A DNA stretch of 64,000 nt, from the NCBI RefSeq assembly GCF_020615455.1, contig NC_059205.1, positions 32,898,144 to 32,962,143 of the forward strand, written 5' to 3'. The notes beneath the pieces were generated by a model. That model did not search any database. It saw only the letters and a list, made by a program, of their open reading frames with translations, and had not been told where the DNA came from. Positions 47,478 to 60,100 of the stretch are shown one piece after another (the stretch's first letter is position 1; each line of letters starts with the position of its first letter). Position numbers and translations under genes: made by a program. The DNA comes from Coregonus clupeaformis (lineage: Eukaryota > Chordata > Actinopteri > Salmoniformes > Salmonidae).

Positions 47478-48115
47478 GCAAAGCCTTATGTTTGGGGCAA
47501 ATCCAACATAACACCTCACTGAGTAACTGCCTCCTTATTTTCAAGCATGGTGGTGGCTGCATCATGGTATGGTTATGCTTGACATCTGAGTTTTTCAGGA
47601 TACGACGAAACTGGATGGAGCTAAGAACAGGCAAAATCCTATAGGAAAACCTGCTTCAGTCTGGGAGAAGAAATCCCCTTTCAGCAGGACAATAATCTAC
47701 AACACAAGGCCAAATCTACACTGGAGTTGCTTACCAAGAAGACAGTGAAAGTTCCTGAGTGGCCAAGTTACAATTTTAACTTAAATCTGCTTGAAAATCT
47801 ATGGCAAGTTTTGAAAATTACTGTAAAGCCATGATCCCCAACGTCTTGACAGAGCTTGAAGACTTTTGAAAATAATAATGGGCAAATATTGCACAATCCA
47901 GGTGTGCAAAGCTCTTAGAGACGTACCCAAGAAGACTCACAGCTGTAATTGATGCCAAAGGTGATCCTAATATGTATTGACTCAGGGAGCTGAGTACTAA
48001 TGCAACAACGATTGTTAACAAAAAAAAGACAATTAAATCCATTTTAATCCCACTTTGTAACATAATAAAATATGAAGAAATCCAAGGGGATTGGATACTT
48101 TTGCAAGGCAGTGTA
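47478..48115 (+). pseudogene. 3' half of an older Tc1-like element with transposase remnants
   Basis: Translations such as FKHGGG followed by CIMVW, then QQDNNLQHKAKSTLELLTKK and NLLENLWQVLK, trace the C-terminal half of a Tc1 transposase with stops and frameshifts. The right end GGATACTTTTGCAAGGCAGT ends in GTA. Its 5' half lies inside the array units (about 33,785-34,200 in unit 1), as shown by alignment with the related element at 52,388-53,613. Confidence 0.8.
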
Positions 48116-48461
48116 AATACATTGCATGGTGGGACAGATGATAGTTGAGAACAAGCGCTAAGGGGCATTCCATTTCAGACAATGACCCTTTACCGATAAG
48201 TTTCCCCGTCGGTAACATTTCTTCACAGTGTTTTCTCATGTTACAATGAAACACAATTTACTTAGCATGCATGCATCACACCAAATCACAGGGTTTGAGC
48301 AGTTTATGATCACCTGCGAATAAAGCATCAATCACTCTTGTATATTTTATATTGTACAGACCAGAGGGTGGTAAAACTTGTGGTAAAGGGAACCCCCGTG
48401 TAAAGCGCCTATAAATCTCACAAAAAACACTTTATGACATCAATGTGATTTAGAAAAAGTT
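48116..48461. other. Short intergenic stretch, nothing recognised
   Basis: No coding or repeat signal. It ends in an AT microsatellite. Confidence 0.5.
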
Positions 48462-48492
<31 letters not shown>

Positions 48493-48498
48493 ATATAT
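48462..48498 (+). repeat. (TA)n microsatellite
   Basis: About 12 TA repeats, an interruption, then a shorter TA run directly adjoining a Tc1-like left end (TACAGTACTAGAC). Tc1 elements insert at TA. Confidence 0.9.
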
Positions 48499-49393
48499 AC
48501 AGTACTAGACAAAAGTTTGGACACACCTACTCATTCAAGGGTTTTTCTTTATTTTTACTATTTTTTACATAGTAGAATAATAGTGAAGACATCAAAACTA
48601 TTAAATAACACATATGTAATCATGTAGTAACCAAAAAAGTGTTAAACAAATCAAAATATATTTGAGATTCTTCAAATAGCCACCCTTTGCCTTGATGACA
48701 GCTTTGCACACTCTTGGCATTCTCTCAACCAGCTTAATGAGGCAGTCACCTGGAATGCATTTCAATTAACAGGTGTGCCTTCTTAAAAGTTAATTTGTGG
48801 AATTTCTTTATTTCTTAATGCGTTTCAGCCAATCAGTTGTGTTGTGACAAGGTAGGGGCGGTATACAGAAGATAGCCCTATTTGGTAAAAGACCAAGTCC
48901 ATATTATGGCAAGAACAGCTAAAAAAAAAAAAACTGTCCATCATTACTTTAAGACATGGTCAGTTAATACAGAACATTTGAAAAACTTTGAATGTTTCTT
49001 CAAGTGCAGTCGCAAAAACCATCAAGCGCTATGATGAAACTGGCTCTCATGAGGACAGCCACAGGAATGGAAGACCCAGAGTTGCCTTTGAAATTTCAGC
49101 CCAAATAAATGCTTCACAGAGTTCAAGTAACAGACACATCTCAACATCAACTGTTCAGAGGTGACTGTGTGAATCAGGCCTTCATGGTCGAATTGCTGCA
49201 ACCACTACTAAGGGACACCGATAATAATAAGACCAATGGACATTAGAACGGTGGAAATAAGTCCTTTGGTCTGGAGTCCAAATTGGAGATTTTTGGTTCC
49301 AACCGCCATGTCTTTGTGAGATGCGGTGTGGGTAAACGGATGATCTCCACATGTGTATTTCCCACCATAAAGCATGGACGAGGAGGTGTTATT

Positions 49394-49684
49394 TACATTT
49401 ACGTCATTTAGCAGACGCTCTTATCCAGAGCGACTTACAGTTAGCGAATACATATATATATATTTTTTATACTGGCCCCCCATGGGAATCAAACCCACAA
49501 CCCTGGCGTTGCAAACGCCATGCTCTACCAACTGAGCTACATCCCTGCCGGCCATTCCCTCCCCTACCCTGGACGACGCTGGGCCAATTGCGCGCCGCCC
49601 ATGAGTCTCCCGGTCGCGGCCGGCTGCGACAGAGCCTGGATTCGAACCAGGATCTCTAGTAGCACAGCGCCACTCAGGAGTACA
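49394..49684 (-). mobile_element. Composite SINE: two tRNA-like units joined
   Basis: On the minus strand, a head of the second SINE family (CTCCTGAGTGGCGCTGTGCT, then GGTTCGAATCCAGG and the GGCGCGCAATTGGCCCAGCG body) runs through CCGGCAGGGATGTAGCTCAG into a second tRNA-like head, with the CTCTGGATAAGAGCGTCTGC tail. It is inserted in the Tc1-like relic. Confidence 0.85.
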
Positions 49685-49917
49685 TGCTTTGCTGGTGAAA
49701 CTGTCTGTGATTTAGAATTCAAGGCACACAACCAGCATGGCTACCACAGCGATATGCCATCCCATCTGGTTTGGGCTTAGTGGGACAATCATTTGTTTTT
49801 CAACAGGACAATGAACCAACACACCTCCAGGCTGTGTAAGGGATATTTTCCCAAGAAGGAGAGTGATGGCGTGCTGCATCAGATGACCTGGCCTCCACAA
49901 TCCCCCGATCTCAACAT

Positions 49918-50162
49918 TTACATTACATTTTAGTCATTTAGCAGACGCTCTTATCCAGAGCGACTTACAGTTAGTGATTACATGTTTTTTTTTATACTGG
50001 CCCCCTGTGGGAATCGAACACAACCCTGGCGTTGCAAACGCCATGCTCTATCAATGAGCTACATCCCTGCCGGCCATTCCCTCCCTACCCTGGACGACGC
50101 TGGGCCAATTGTGCGCCGCCCATGAGTCTCCCGGTCGCGGCCGGCTGCGACAGAGCCTGGAT
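49918..50162 (-). mobile_element. Composite SINE, second copy, 5' truncated
   Basis: Same order as the copy at 49,394, but the first head is cut at CCAGGCTCTGTCGCAGCCGG, losing box B. Small deletions occur in the second head (GATAGAGCATGG, GGTTGTGTTCGATTCC). It is inserted about 235 bp further along the same Tc1-like element and in the same orientation. Confidence 0.85.
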
Positions 50163-50222
50163 TGAGATGGTTTGGGATGGTTTGGGATGAGTCGGACCGC
50201 AGAGTGAAGGAAAAGCAGCCAA

Positions 50223-51111
50223 CTTTGTTGTCTATTTTTTTGTTATACAGAAATATCAAAACATGCTGATGTTTTGTTCAATGTACATGTAACCAGGTCA
50301 AAAATCCCGATCTACGGTTTACAATGCTCCCAGGTAGGGAAAAAGAGGCTGCGAGAAGAGCCATCTGGCTTCAGGCTATTTGGACCCTTACAAAAAAGAT
50401 TGCAGTTTTGAAACTGCAGTTGACTGTGGTATTTTGGAGGTAGTAATTGCTGAATAACTGCAGTGTACTGCAGTTTAACTGCAATCTTTTTTCGTAAAGG
50501 GAGTGGGAAATGTGGGGACATTTAACTTGTTTAGTATAGTCAGTTTATAACTCCACTCACTACTGTGTAGTCCGTTTGTTTATGTTGTTGGTCTTGGCTA
50601 GCTTAATGTTCAGGTCGGCAAGCTAGCACCATCATGAAAAAGGGCATGAGGGTTTTTCTAAGTAGTGAGAACGCTAGGGAGCAGGCAATGTTGAAAAGTT
50701 ATCATTAGACATGTTGTACTTTTCTTAAATGTAGTTTTGTAATTGACTAAAACAAGCAGACAACAAGAAAATTGCGTTTGAAAAAGGTGACGTTTTTGCT
50801 GTGAGCTAATGGAATAACCTAGGTAACGACAGGTTGTTTTCCCCACCGCGTGACTTCGATCTAATAGGTTAGTGAGTAATTGCGGGCGTGGTAGCATGCC
50901 TACATTTCTACGGTGATACTAGAACATAAACGAAACAGTCATTCCGCTATCGGCAATACCAGTCGCCATATGTACAAAATTAGGGTACTGTAATTGATTG
51001 GTGTCAAGAATATCAACCATCTTTAATCCCACCCTTGACAGAACAATTTTTAGGAATTGCATGTGGAATCGTGTCTAGTCGAATACAGTGTTTCGAATTG
51101 CGGCAACAAAA
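50223..51111. other. 5' flank of the desmocollin gene; promoter not pinned down
   Basis: Apart from the MITE at 50,385-50,501 no element is recognised. 50,840-50,950 contains a few CpGs (CACCGCGTGACTTCGATC, GCGGGCGTGG) that could belong to the promoter region. No TATA box or start site can be assigned. Confidence 0.35.
50385..50501. mobile_element. Palindromic MITE, 117 bp
   Basis: The ends CCCTTACAAAAAAGATTGCA and TGCAATCTTTTTTCGTAAAG are near-perfect inverted repeats. The centre is built from CTGCAGT motifs. Related to the copy at 15,214-15,418. Confidence 0.88.
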
Positions 51112-54100
51112 ATGGCACCAAATTTACCTGTACATTTATGCATCTTTTTGGTAAGTAGTCAATTCTATTAAATTAAAGTGTTTCTGTATTATTCACATTT
51201 GATTTTGATATGTCACCTGCCCTAGATTCTATTAATGTAAATTAATTTGCAAACTTTGTAGCCTAACTTTTACTTTACAGTGTTGCAAAGCCGGGGGAAG
51301 ATGTTTGGGGTTGTGTGCTGCGATTTATATCGGTCCGTAATACAGGACTACTAAAGGCCCAGTGCATAACATTTGTGAGAAAAATAAATAAAAAATATAT
51401 ACACTACATGACAAAGTATGTGGAAGTTACAATCTATCTGCAATAAAAAAAACTAAAAACAACAACAAACAAACCAAAAAGATAAAAGTATGTGGACACC
51501 TGCTCGTCGAACATCTCATTCCAAAATCATGGCCATTAATAAGGAGTTGGTCCCCACTTTGCTGCTATAATATGCTCCCTATAACAGATGGCACTATGCA
51601 TTCGGGCAGGTAGCGTTCTCCTGGCATCCGCCAAACCCAGATTTGATCGTCGGACTGCCAGATGGTGAAGCATGATTCCTCACTCCAGAGAATGCGTTTC
51701 CAGTGTCCAATGGCGGCGAGCTTTACACCACTCCAGCGGATGCTTGGCATTGCCCATGGTGATCTTATGCTTGTGTGTCTGCTCGGCCATGGAAACCCAT
51801 TTCATGAAGCTCTCAACGAACAGTTATTGTGCTGACGTTGCTTCCAGAGGCAATTTGGAACTCGGTAGTGTGTGTTGTAACCGAGGACAGACCATTCAGC
51901 GCTTTAGCACTTGGCCGTCCCGTTCTGTGAGCTTGTGTGGCCTACCACTTCGAGTTGTTGCTCCTAGACATTTCCACTTCACAACAACAACAACACGTAC
52001 AGTTGACCAGGGCAGCTCTAGCAGGGCAGAAATTTGACGAACATACTTGTTGGAAAGGTGGCATCCTATGATGGTGCCACGTTGAAAGTCACTGAGCTCT
52101 TCAGTAAGGCCATTCTACTGCCAACGTTTGTCTATGGAGATTGCATGTATGTGTGCTTGATTTTATACACCTGTCAGCAACGGTTGAGGCTGAAATAGCC
52201 GAATCCACTAATTTGAAGGGGTGTCCACATACGTTTGCATATATAGTGTATATAGGCCTGTTTTTACATATATTTTTTTATTGCGATTTTTCAGGGGGTG
52301 CTGCAGAACCCCTACTTCCCGCTGCTATGCAGTGTTCTAACATTCAGCTAAAAAGATCACTGTCAAGGTGCAGCTTGTTGATATATCTACAGTGCCTTCA
52401 GGAAGTATTCATACCCCTTGACTTATTCCACATTTTGTTACAGCCTGCATTCAAAATGGATAAAATATATTGTTTAATCTCACCCATCTACACACAATAC
52501 CCCATAATGTCAAAGTGAAAACATGTTTTTAGAAATGTATGCACATTTATTCGAAATTGAATACTGAAATATGGAATTTACATAAGTATTCACACCCCAT
52601 ATTAGAATCCCCTTTAGTAGTGATTACAGCAGTGAGTCTTTCTGGGTAAATCTCTAAGAGCTTTGCACACCTGGATTGTACAATATCTGCCTATTATTCT
52701 TTTAAAAAATATTCAATCTCTGTCAAGTTGGTTGTTGATCATTGCGAGACAGTCTTGCCATAGATTTTCAAGCCGATTTCACTCAAAACTGTAACTAGGC
52801 CACTCCGGAACATTCAGTGTTGTCAGGATAAGCAACTCCAGTGTATATTTGACCTTGTTTTAGGTTATTGTCCTGCTGAAGGTGAATTTGTCTCCTAGTG
52901 TCTGTTGGAAAGCAGACTGAACCAGGTTTTCCTCTAGGATTTTGCCTGTGCTTAGCTCAATTCAGTTTATTTTTATCCAAAAATATCTGTAGTCCTTGCT
53001 GATGGTAAGCATACCCATAACAAGATGCAGCCACCACCATGCTTGAAAATTAGGAAGTGGTACTCAGTGATGTTGTGTTGGATTTACCCCAAACATAATG
53101 CTTTGCATTCCACCTTTTTTGCAGTTTTACTGTAGTGCCTAATTGCAAACAGATGCATGTTTTGGAATATTTTTTATTCTATACAGGCTTCCTTCTTTTG
53201 ACTCTTTCATTTCGGTTAGTATTGTGGAGTAACTACAGTACAATATTGTTCCATCCTCAGTTTTCTCTTATCACAGCCATTAAACTCTGTAACTGTTTTA
53301 AAGACACCATTGACCTCATGGTGAAATCCCTGAGCGGTTTCCTTCCTCTCCGGCAACTGAGTTAGGCAGGATGCCTGTATCTTTGTAGTGACTGGGTGTA
53401 TTGATACACCATCCAAAGGGTAATTCATAACTTCACCATGCTCAAAGGGGTATTCAATGTCTGCTTCTTCTTTACCCATGTACCAATAGGTGCCCTTCTT
53501 TGCGAGGCATTGGAAAACCTCCCTGGTCTCTGTGGTTGAAATTCACTGTGCGACTGAGAGACCTTACAGACAATTGTGTGTGTGTGGGGTACAGAGATGA
53601 GGTAGTCAGTCAAAAACCATGTTAAACACTACATTTTAGTCATTTAGCAGACGCTCTTATCCAGAGCGACTTACATGAGCAATTAGGGTTAAGTGCCTTG
53701 CTCAAGGGCACATCGACAGATTTTTCACCTAGTCGGCTCGGGGATTAGAACCAGCGACCTTTCAGTTACTGGCACAACGCTCTTAACCACTAAGCTACCT
53801 GCCGCCCCACTATTATTGCACACAGTGAGTCCATGCAACTTATTATGTGATCCTTGTACACATTTAATATAGTTTATTCTTTTGGTTCATATAGTACAAA
53901 GAACTGACAAGACAGAATGTCCATGAATGCAGTACCATATTTGTAACATCTATTGTATGATATGCCACCTGTTAGAATGTATTAACTATATCTCTTGCAT
54001 GTGTCAACTCCAGGTCATCTCATGTGTGGACTCCTGCTTTATCCCTGTCTCCATACAAGCAACAGTACCTCAGACAGTACAAGTTGGACATGTTATTTCA

Positions 54101-57100
54101 AAAGGTCCTGCCATTCACAAATGTTTCAGTCCTGTCTGACTTTGTATGTTCTTGATACTGAATGAAACAATCAATATAGCCATAAACTGTAAATCTTGCT
54201 TTGGATGATCCAGGTGGTTTTTATTCATTGTATAGTTGATAACATTTATTTCTCTCTCATTGTTCAGTTGATGTGGACCAATGTGACACCATCACATTGC
54301 ACTTTACAACTAGTGACCCCGACTTCACAGTACGACCTGATGGCACTATAGTAACCGTCGCCATCACCATGGTACCAGCCAATGGCAGGACATTCTCAGT
54401 GCAGTTTCAGGACCTCGATGGTCAGAAGAGAGAAATGGATGTTTACCTTGTCCAGAACTCTAGAAAGGTAAGGTGGATTCTGCATGGGTTTACAGTACAA
54501 AGTCAAATTTTTCAAAGAAGTATTATGTTGTTGTGAAATTATCTATATCACATTGTTGACTTGTGACTTTGTGCTCTTTTTTTCTGCATTTTCAGGTATT
54601 GAAAGATGGCCTACTAAAGCGCTCCAAAAGACGTTGGAGTCCTCTGCCCTTCAACATCATAGAAAATGACGCACCGCCATTTCCAAAGGACGTTGAGCTG
54701 GTAATGTCCTTAAAATAAGTTACAACTTGCATCCCATTTCAGCACATTCTGTCTATTTGAAAATTGATATCAAACCTAAGCCATGTCCATATTTCATGTC
54801 ACGTAACAAACCCCAAATGATCCTCTACCTGTCCTTGCCTTTCTCCCACCCCGTGTTCCACTCTATTTCTCATTCTTCCTCACTTGCGGCTAATACACAT
54901 TATGTACCTGTATGCTCCATGCCCTTACATGAGGTTCACACACCCAGACACACCCAACCACACACATACAGAGGGATCAGTGGAAACGTTTACTTTGTTG
55001 TTTTTTCCCCTTCCTTTCTAACTACAAGGCTGGATGTGCACTGTAATTACATCTGTTGTAACCTGCCTAGGGAATACATATTAATACAAAATAACTTTTT
55101 GTAACAGTAGTCGACAAGTATAATGATTTAGGCCTATTACCTGTAAGGCATGGATGAGCATTTCTGTTTTGCAAAACTCAATGCTTAACATTCTTAACTG
55201 TGCAATTTCTTAACCAGAGCAGGCACGTGCACAGATAGGGCTCTACCTGCGCAGAGCACATGCCCCTTTGTCCTTCTAGTCTCTAAAGAGTCCTTTTGGG
55301 TGGGGGTATAATTTCCACTTTTTTGTTGTGTGTATTCATTTTTTGTTGTTGTTCGTAACCCACTGCCCACAAGTCATCGTCAAGTTGCTTGTTGAAGCTT
55401 GATGGCAGATAATACTTGATTGTTTCCTGGTCCAGATTGCATCTGATTCGTCGGCCACTCGCAGAGTGTACTACACCATCAGTGGGCCTGGTGTGACAGA
55501 GGAGCCTGTGGGTGTGTTCAGTGTGGTGATGGACACTGGGATGTTGCAGGTCAACAAAGCTGTCGACCGCGAGAGAACCCCTCAGTTTGTAGTGAGTAGT
55601 AGACAACAATTATTGATTGCTTGCTTGAATAATTGATCAATTCTTTATCTGTGATGTTAAAACATGACATTTGTACTCTTGATGCGTAGCACAGACAATA
55701 CAAACAGTGTAAGACATTACTAAACTGAGTCCATCTTCCTCCAGTTTCAAGCAAGAGTGTTTGACAGATACACCAACCAGGAGACAGATCTACCATTACC
55801 CATCACAGTGAATGTAGTGGATGTGAATGACAATGCGCCAACTTTCACTGGCCTAATGCAGTTTCATGTGCTGGAGCAAAGCAAAGCAGGTGAGAAACAC
55901 ACAGCTGAAGTAAGAAATACCAGAGTGCCTTTAGCCTCTGTAATACAGTACATGGGAAAAGTGTGTCAAATCCAGATATTGACCTTTGTAACAGGAACTT
56001 GTGGATGTGAACTAATAACCTGTGTGTTGTGACGTGTTCTATTGCAGGGACGATGGTGGGGATGGTGAATGCCACAGACATAGACGAGCGTGGTACCGAC
56101 CACACTAAGATCAGGTACTCCCTCCTCTCTGGGACCGACCTGTTCTACATCAACCCAGAGACAGGAGTCATCAGCACCAAAACAGACACCCTCGACAGAG
56201 AGGTCAGTCCCATCGTTGTACCTTTAAAAAAAATATCTCACTTACTGTTTTCCAGGTTTCCACATTGTTGAGCACGACTATCATTGTTTGAATTATTGAT
56301 CTAAATGTATGTTTGTATTTGTTTTGCAGGTGAATGAGAAATATGTTGTGACAGTGGAAATCAAAGACATGAATGGAGCTCTGAATGGTCTAGTCAGCAC
56401 AGCCCCAGCCACCATTGTGTTGGGGGATATCAACGACAACCCTCCCACATTCACAAAGACATCTGTACGTTTTCTTTGACAACTTCTTACAATAGTGGAG
56501 TTTGTGTATTGCAGTTTATTCCGCAATGTAACAAAAAAGGCATGGATGTCCCAGTTTGTTTTATGAATACTCTGTTTACTTTGGTCAAATAACGACATGT
56601 TACTTTCTCTTGCAGTACGATGTAAAAGTTAAAGAGAACCAAGTAGAGGGACTCCTCCTCAGAATCCCCATTGAAGATAAGGACTTGGTGAAGACACCAA
56701 ACTGGAACACTGAGTTTGTCATCAAAAAGGGGAATGAAAAGGGGAACTTCAGGATCGAAAGAGACCCCAAAACAAATGAAGGACTCATTTATCTAACAAA
56801 GGTGAGCTGGCACTCACAATGAACCTCTATTTTTGATCTGATCATGACTTTCAGGATCCATAGATGTCTTGCTAGTTATTTATAAAATGAACTAAAGACA
56901 GTCAAAATATTGAGCCAAAAGGCTTCTTTACGCATTGTCATTGAAGGCTGATCGAGCAATAATAATACAGTAAAATAACACTCCATGTCCTTGCTGTGTC
57001 TTCAGCCTCTAGACTACGAGAAGACCAAGAACTTAAAGCTGGAGGTGTTGGCCCGTAACCAGGCTGAGCTGAGTGGGACCAAGGCCCAGTGGGTGTCCAT

Positions 57101-60100
57101 CCCTGTAGACATCTCTGTAGTGGACGAAGACGAGGGACCAGAGTTCACCGCCCCCACCGTACTCTTCACTGTCCAGGAGAACACTCCTAATGACACCCTG
57201 ATTGGGACCTACATAGCCGTAGACCCAGAGACCAAGAGCAGTGCCGGCATCAAGTAAGAACCTAGTTTACCTTATTGATCCCACCAATAATTGACCTAGA
57301 CAGGTCCCAGATCTGTTTGTACTGTCTTGCCATAACCATAGGAGATGGCAAGACGGCACAAACAGATCTGGAACCAGGGTAGTATTGGCCTATTGTGTGA
57401 CCATGTTGATAATAATCATAATAATAATATGATGTTATAACAAGTAAGGTCAGATTGCGTTTCAAAAGAAGTTAGATGTATTGTGAAAAACGGAATGCAA
57501 TGTTTTTCTCTATCCAGCAGAATTGTACCATTATGCAAGAGAATGCTGTAAAAGTGTCTTCTCTCTCTCTGATCCCTCTCAGGTATTACAAGGTCTCGGA
57601 CCCTGCTTCATGGATCAAGGTAGATGAAAGCACCGGACAGCTGAAGATCGCCAACACTATCGACAGGGAGTCCCACTTTGTAACGAATGGCGTGTACAAC
57701 GTCAGTATGAAAGCTATTGATGCCAGTAAGTAGATATTGTTACAGTGTCTTAGTTAAATACACTATATATACAAAAGTATGTGGACACCCCTTCAAATTA
57801 GTGGATTTGGCTATTTCAGCCACACCCGTTGCTTACAGGTGTATACAATCGAGCACACATTCGTGCAATCTCCATAGACAAACATTGGCAGTAGAATGGC
57901 CTTACTGAAGAGCACAGTGACTTTCAACATGGCACTGTCATAGGATGCCACCCTTCAAACAAGCCAGTTCGTCAAATTTCTGCCCTGCTAGAGCTGCCCC
58001 GGTCAACTGTAAGTGCTGTTATTTTGAAGTGGAAACATCTAGGAGCAACAATGGCTCAGCCGCAAAGTGGTAGGCCACACAAGCTCACAAAATGGGACCG
58101 CCGAGTGCTGAAGAGCGTAGCACTTAAAAATCGTCTGTCCTCGGTTGCAACACTCACTACTGAGTTCCAAACTGCCTCTGGAAGCAACGTCAGCACAATA
58201 ACTGTTTGTCGGGAGCTTCATGAAATGGGGTTTCTATGGCCGAGCAGCCGCACACAAGCCTAAGATCACCAGTGGTGTAAAAGCTCGCCGCCATTAGACT
58301 CTGGAGCAGTGGAAACGCGTTCTCTGGAGTGATGAATCACGCTTCACCATCTGGCAGTCCGACGGATGAATCTGGGTTTAGCGGATGCCAGGAGAACGCT
58401 ACCTGCCCCAATGCATATTGCCAACTGTAACATTTGGTGGAGGAGGAGTAATGGTCTGGGCCTCTTTTCCATGGTTTGGGCCAGGCCCCTTAGTTCCAGT
58501 GAAGGGAAATCTTAAGGCTAGAGCATACAATTACATTCTAGACGATTCTGTGCTTCCAACTTTGTGGCAACAGTTTGGGGAAGGCCCTTTCCTGTTTCAG
58601 GGCTCCGTGCACACAGCGAGGTCCATACAGAAATGGTTTGTCGAGATCGGTGTGGAAGAACTTGACTGGCCTGCACAGAGCCCTGACCTCAACTCCATTG
58701 AACACCTTTGGGATGAATTGGAACGCCGACTGCGAGTCAGGCTTAGTCTCCCACCATCAGTGCCCGACCTCACTAATGCTCTTGTGGCTGAATGGAAGCA
58801 AGTCCCCGCAGCAATGTTCCAACATCTAGTGGAAAGCCTTCCAAGAAGAGTGGAGGCTGGTATAGCAGCAAAGGGGGGACCAACTCTATTAATGGCCATG
58901 ATTTTGGAATGAGATGTTCGACTAGCAGGTGTCCACATACTTTTGGTCATGTAGTGTATCTGTATCTGTATAGTCAGATATACACCACTATTAGGATGAT
59001 CATAACTCATCTATTGCTAGGAAAAACCCTGGGCCCTCGTTATTGCCTTCCAGCTAATAGCATGCTAAGCATTTTTGCTTCCTCCCACTGTTTCTATCAC
59101 TGTAAAAAGTATCAACAGTCTAAAACAAGGAAGAGACTGAGCATCATAATTATAGCTAACAACACCACTGTGCCCTGTGCCATCTCCTCAAGGCATCCTT
59201 TGACTGACATTGCACAGACAATGAGAGGTTGTTGTCTTTACGCCTTAGCTGATGTTACCAAATACCTAACACATTCTCGTATTGGCGTCAACCACCCTTC
59301 CAACCCCGTCAAAGTTCCATAGACTTATTGTGTTGTGTGAACATGAAAGGGTTGTTTAAGTGACAAGATGAGGAGTATAGTAGTCACTCTATAACACCTG
59401 GTGTGATTTGGTATTTTATTAGGATCCCCAATACACTACCGGTCAAAAGTTTTAGAATACCTACTCATTCAAGGGTTTTTCTTTATTTTTACTATTTTCT
59501 ACATTATAGAATAATAGTGAAGACATCAACTATGAAATAACACATATGGAATCATGTAGTAACCAAAAAAGTGTTAAACAAATCAAAATATATTTTATAT
59601 TTGAGATTCTTCAAAAAGCCACCCTTTGCCTTGAAGACAGTTTTGCACACTCTTGGCATTCTCTCAACCAGCTTCACCTGGAATGCTTTTCCAACAGTCT
59701 TGAAGGAGTTCCCACATATGCTGAACACTTGTTGGCTGCTTTTCCTTCATTCTCCAGTTCAACTCATCCCAAACCATCTCAATTTGGTTGAGGTCGGGGG
59801 ATTGTAGAAGCCAGGTCATCTGATGCAGCACTCCATCACTCTCCATCTTGGTAAAATAGCCCTTACACAGCCTGGAGGTGTGTTGGGTCATTGTTCTGTT
59901 GAAAAACAAACGATAGTCCCACTAAGCCCAAACCAGATGGGTTGGCGTATCGCTGCAGATTGCTGTGGTAGCCATGCTGGTTAAGTGTGCCTTGAATTCT
60001 AAATAAATCACTGACTGTGTCACCAGCAAAGCACCATCACACCACCTACTCCATGCTTTACGGTGGGAAATACACATGCGGAGATAATCCATTCACCCAC

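Larger units (their letters stand above)
48498..50222 (+). pseudogene. Tc1-like element with decayed transposase, split by two SINEs
   Basis: The left part AAAAGTTTGGACACACCTAC and the interior match the element at 59,432-60,981 read in reverse. The transposase start MARTA follows GGCAAGAACAGC at about 48,908, and GSHEDSHRNGRP-type residues follow near 49,050. SINE insertions at 49,394-49,684 and 49,918-50,162 interrupt it, with the coding sequence resuming (ACAGGACAATGAACC, CCCCCGATCTCAAC, then ATTGAGATGGTTTGGGATG). The right end is missing after AAAGCAGCCAAC (about 50,222). Confidence 0.88.

Noticed and set aside
48462..48498. TA repeat as a possible promoter or origin
   Set aside because: It is a plain microsatellite abutting a Tc1-like end, with no gene start nearby.
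54595..54669. A longer open frame starting upstream of desmocollin exon 4
   Set aside because: It is a different frame from the prodomain-furin site exon (VLKDGLLKRSKRRW), which has proper splice signals and family match.
58597..59010. A 137-codon minus-strand frame
   Set aside because: It is the reverse shadow of the Tc1-like transposase in desmocollin intron 11.
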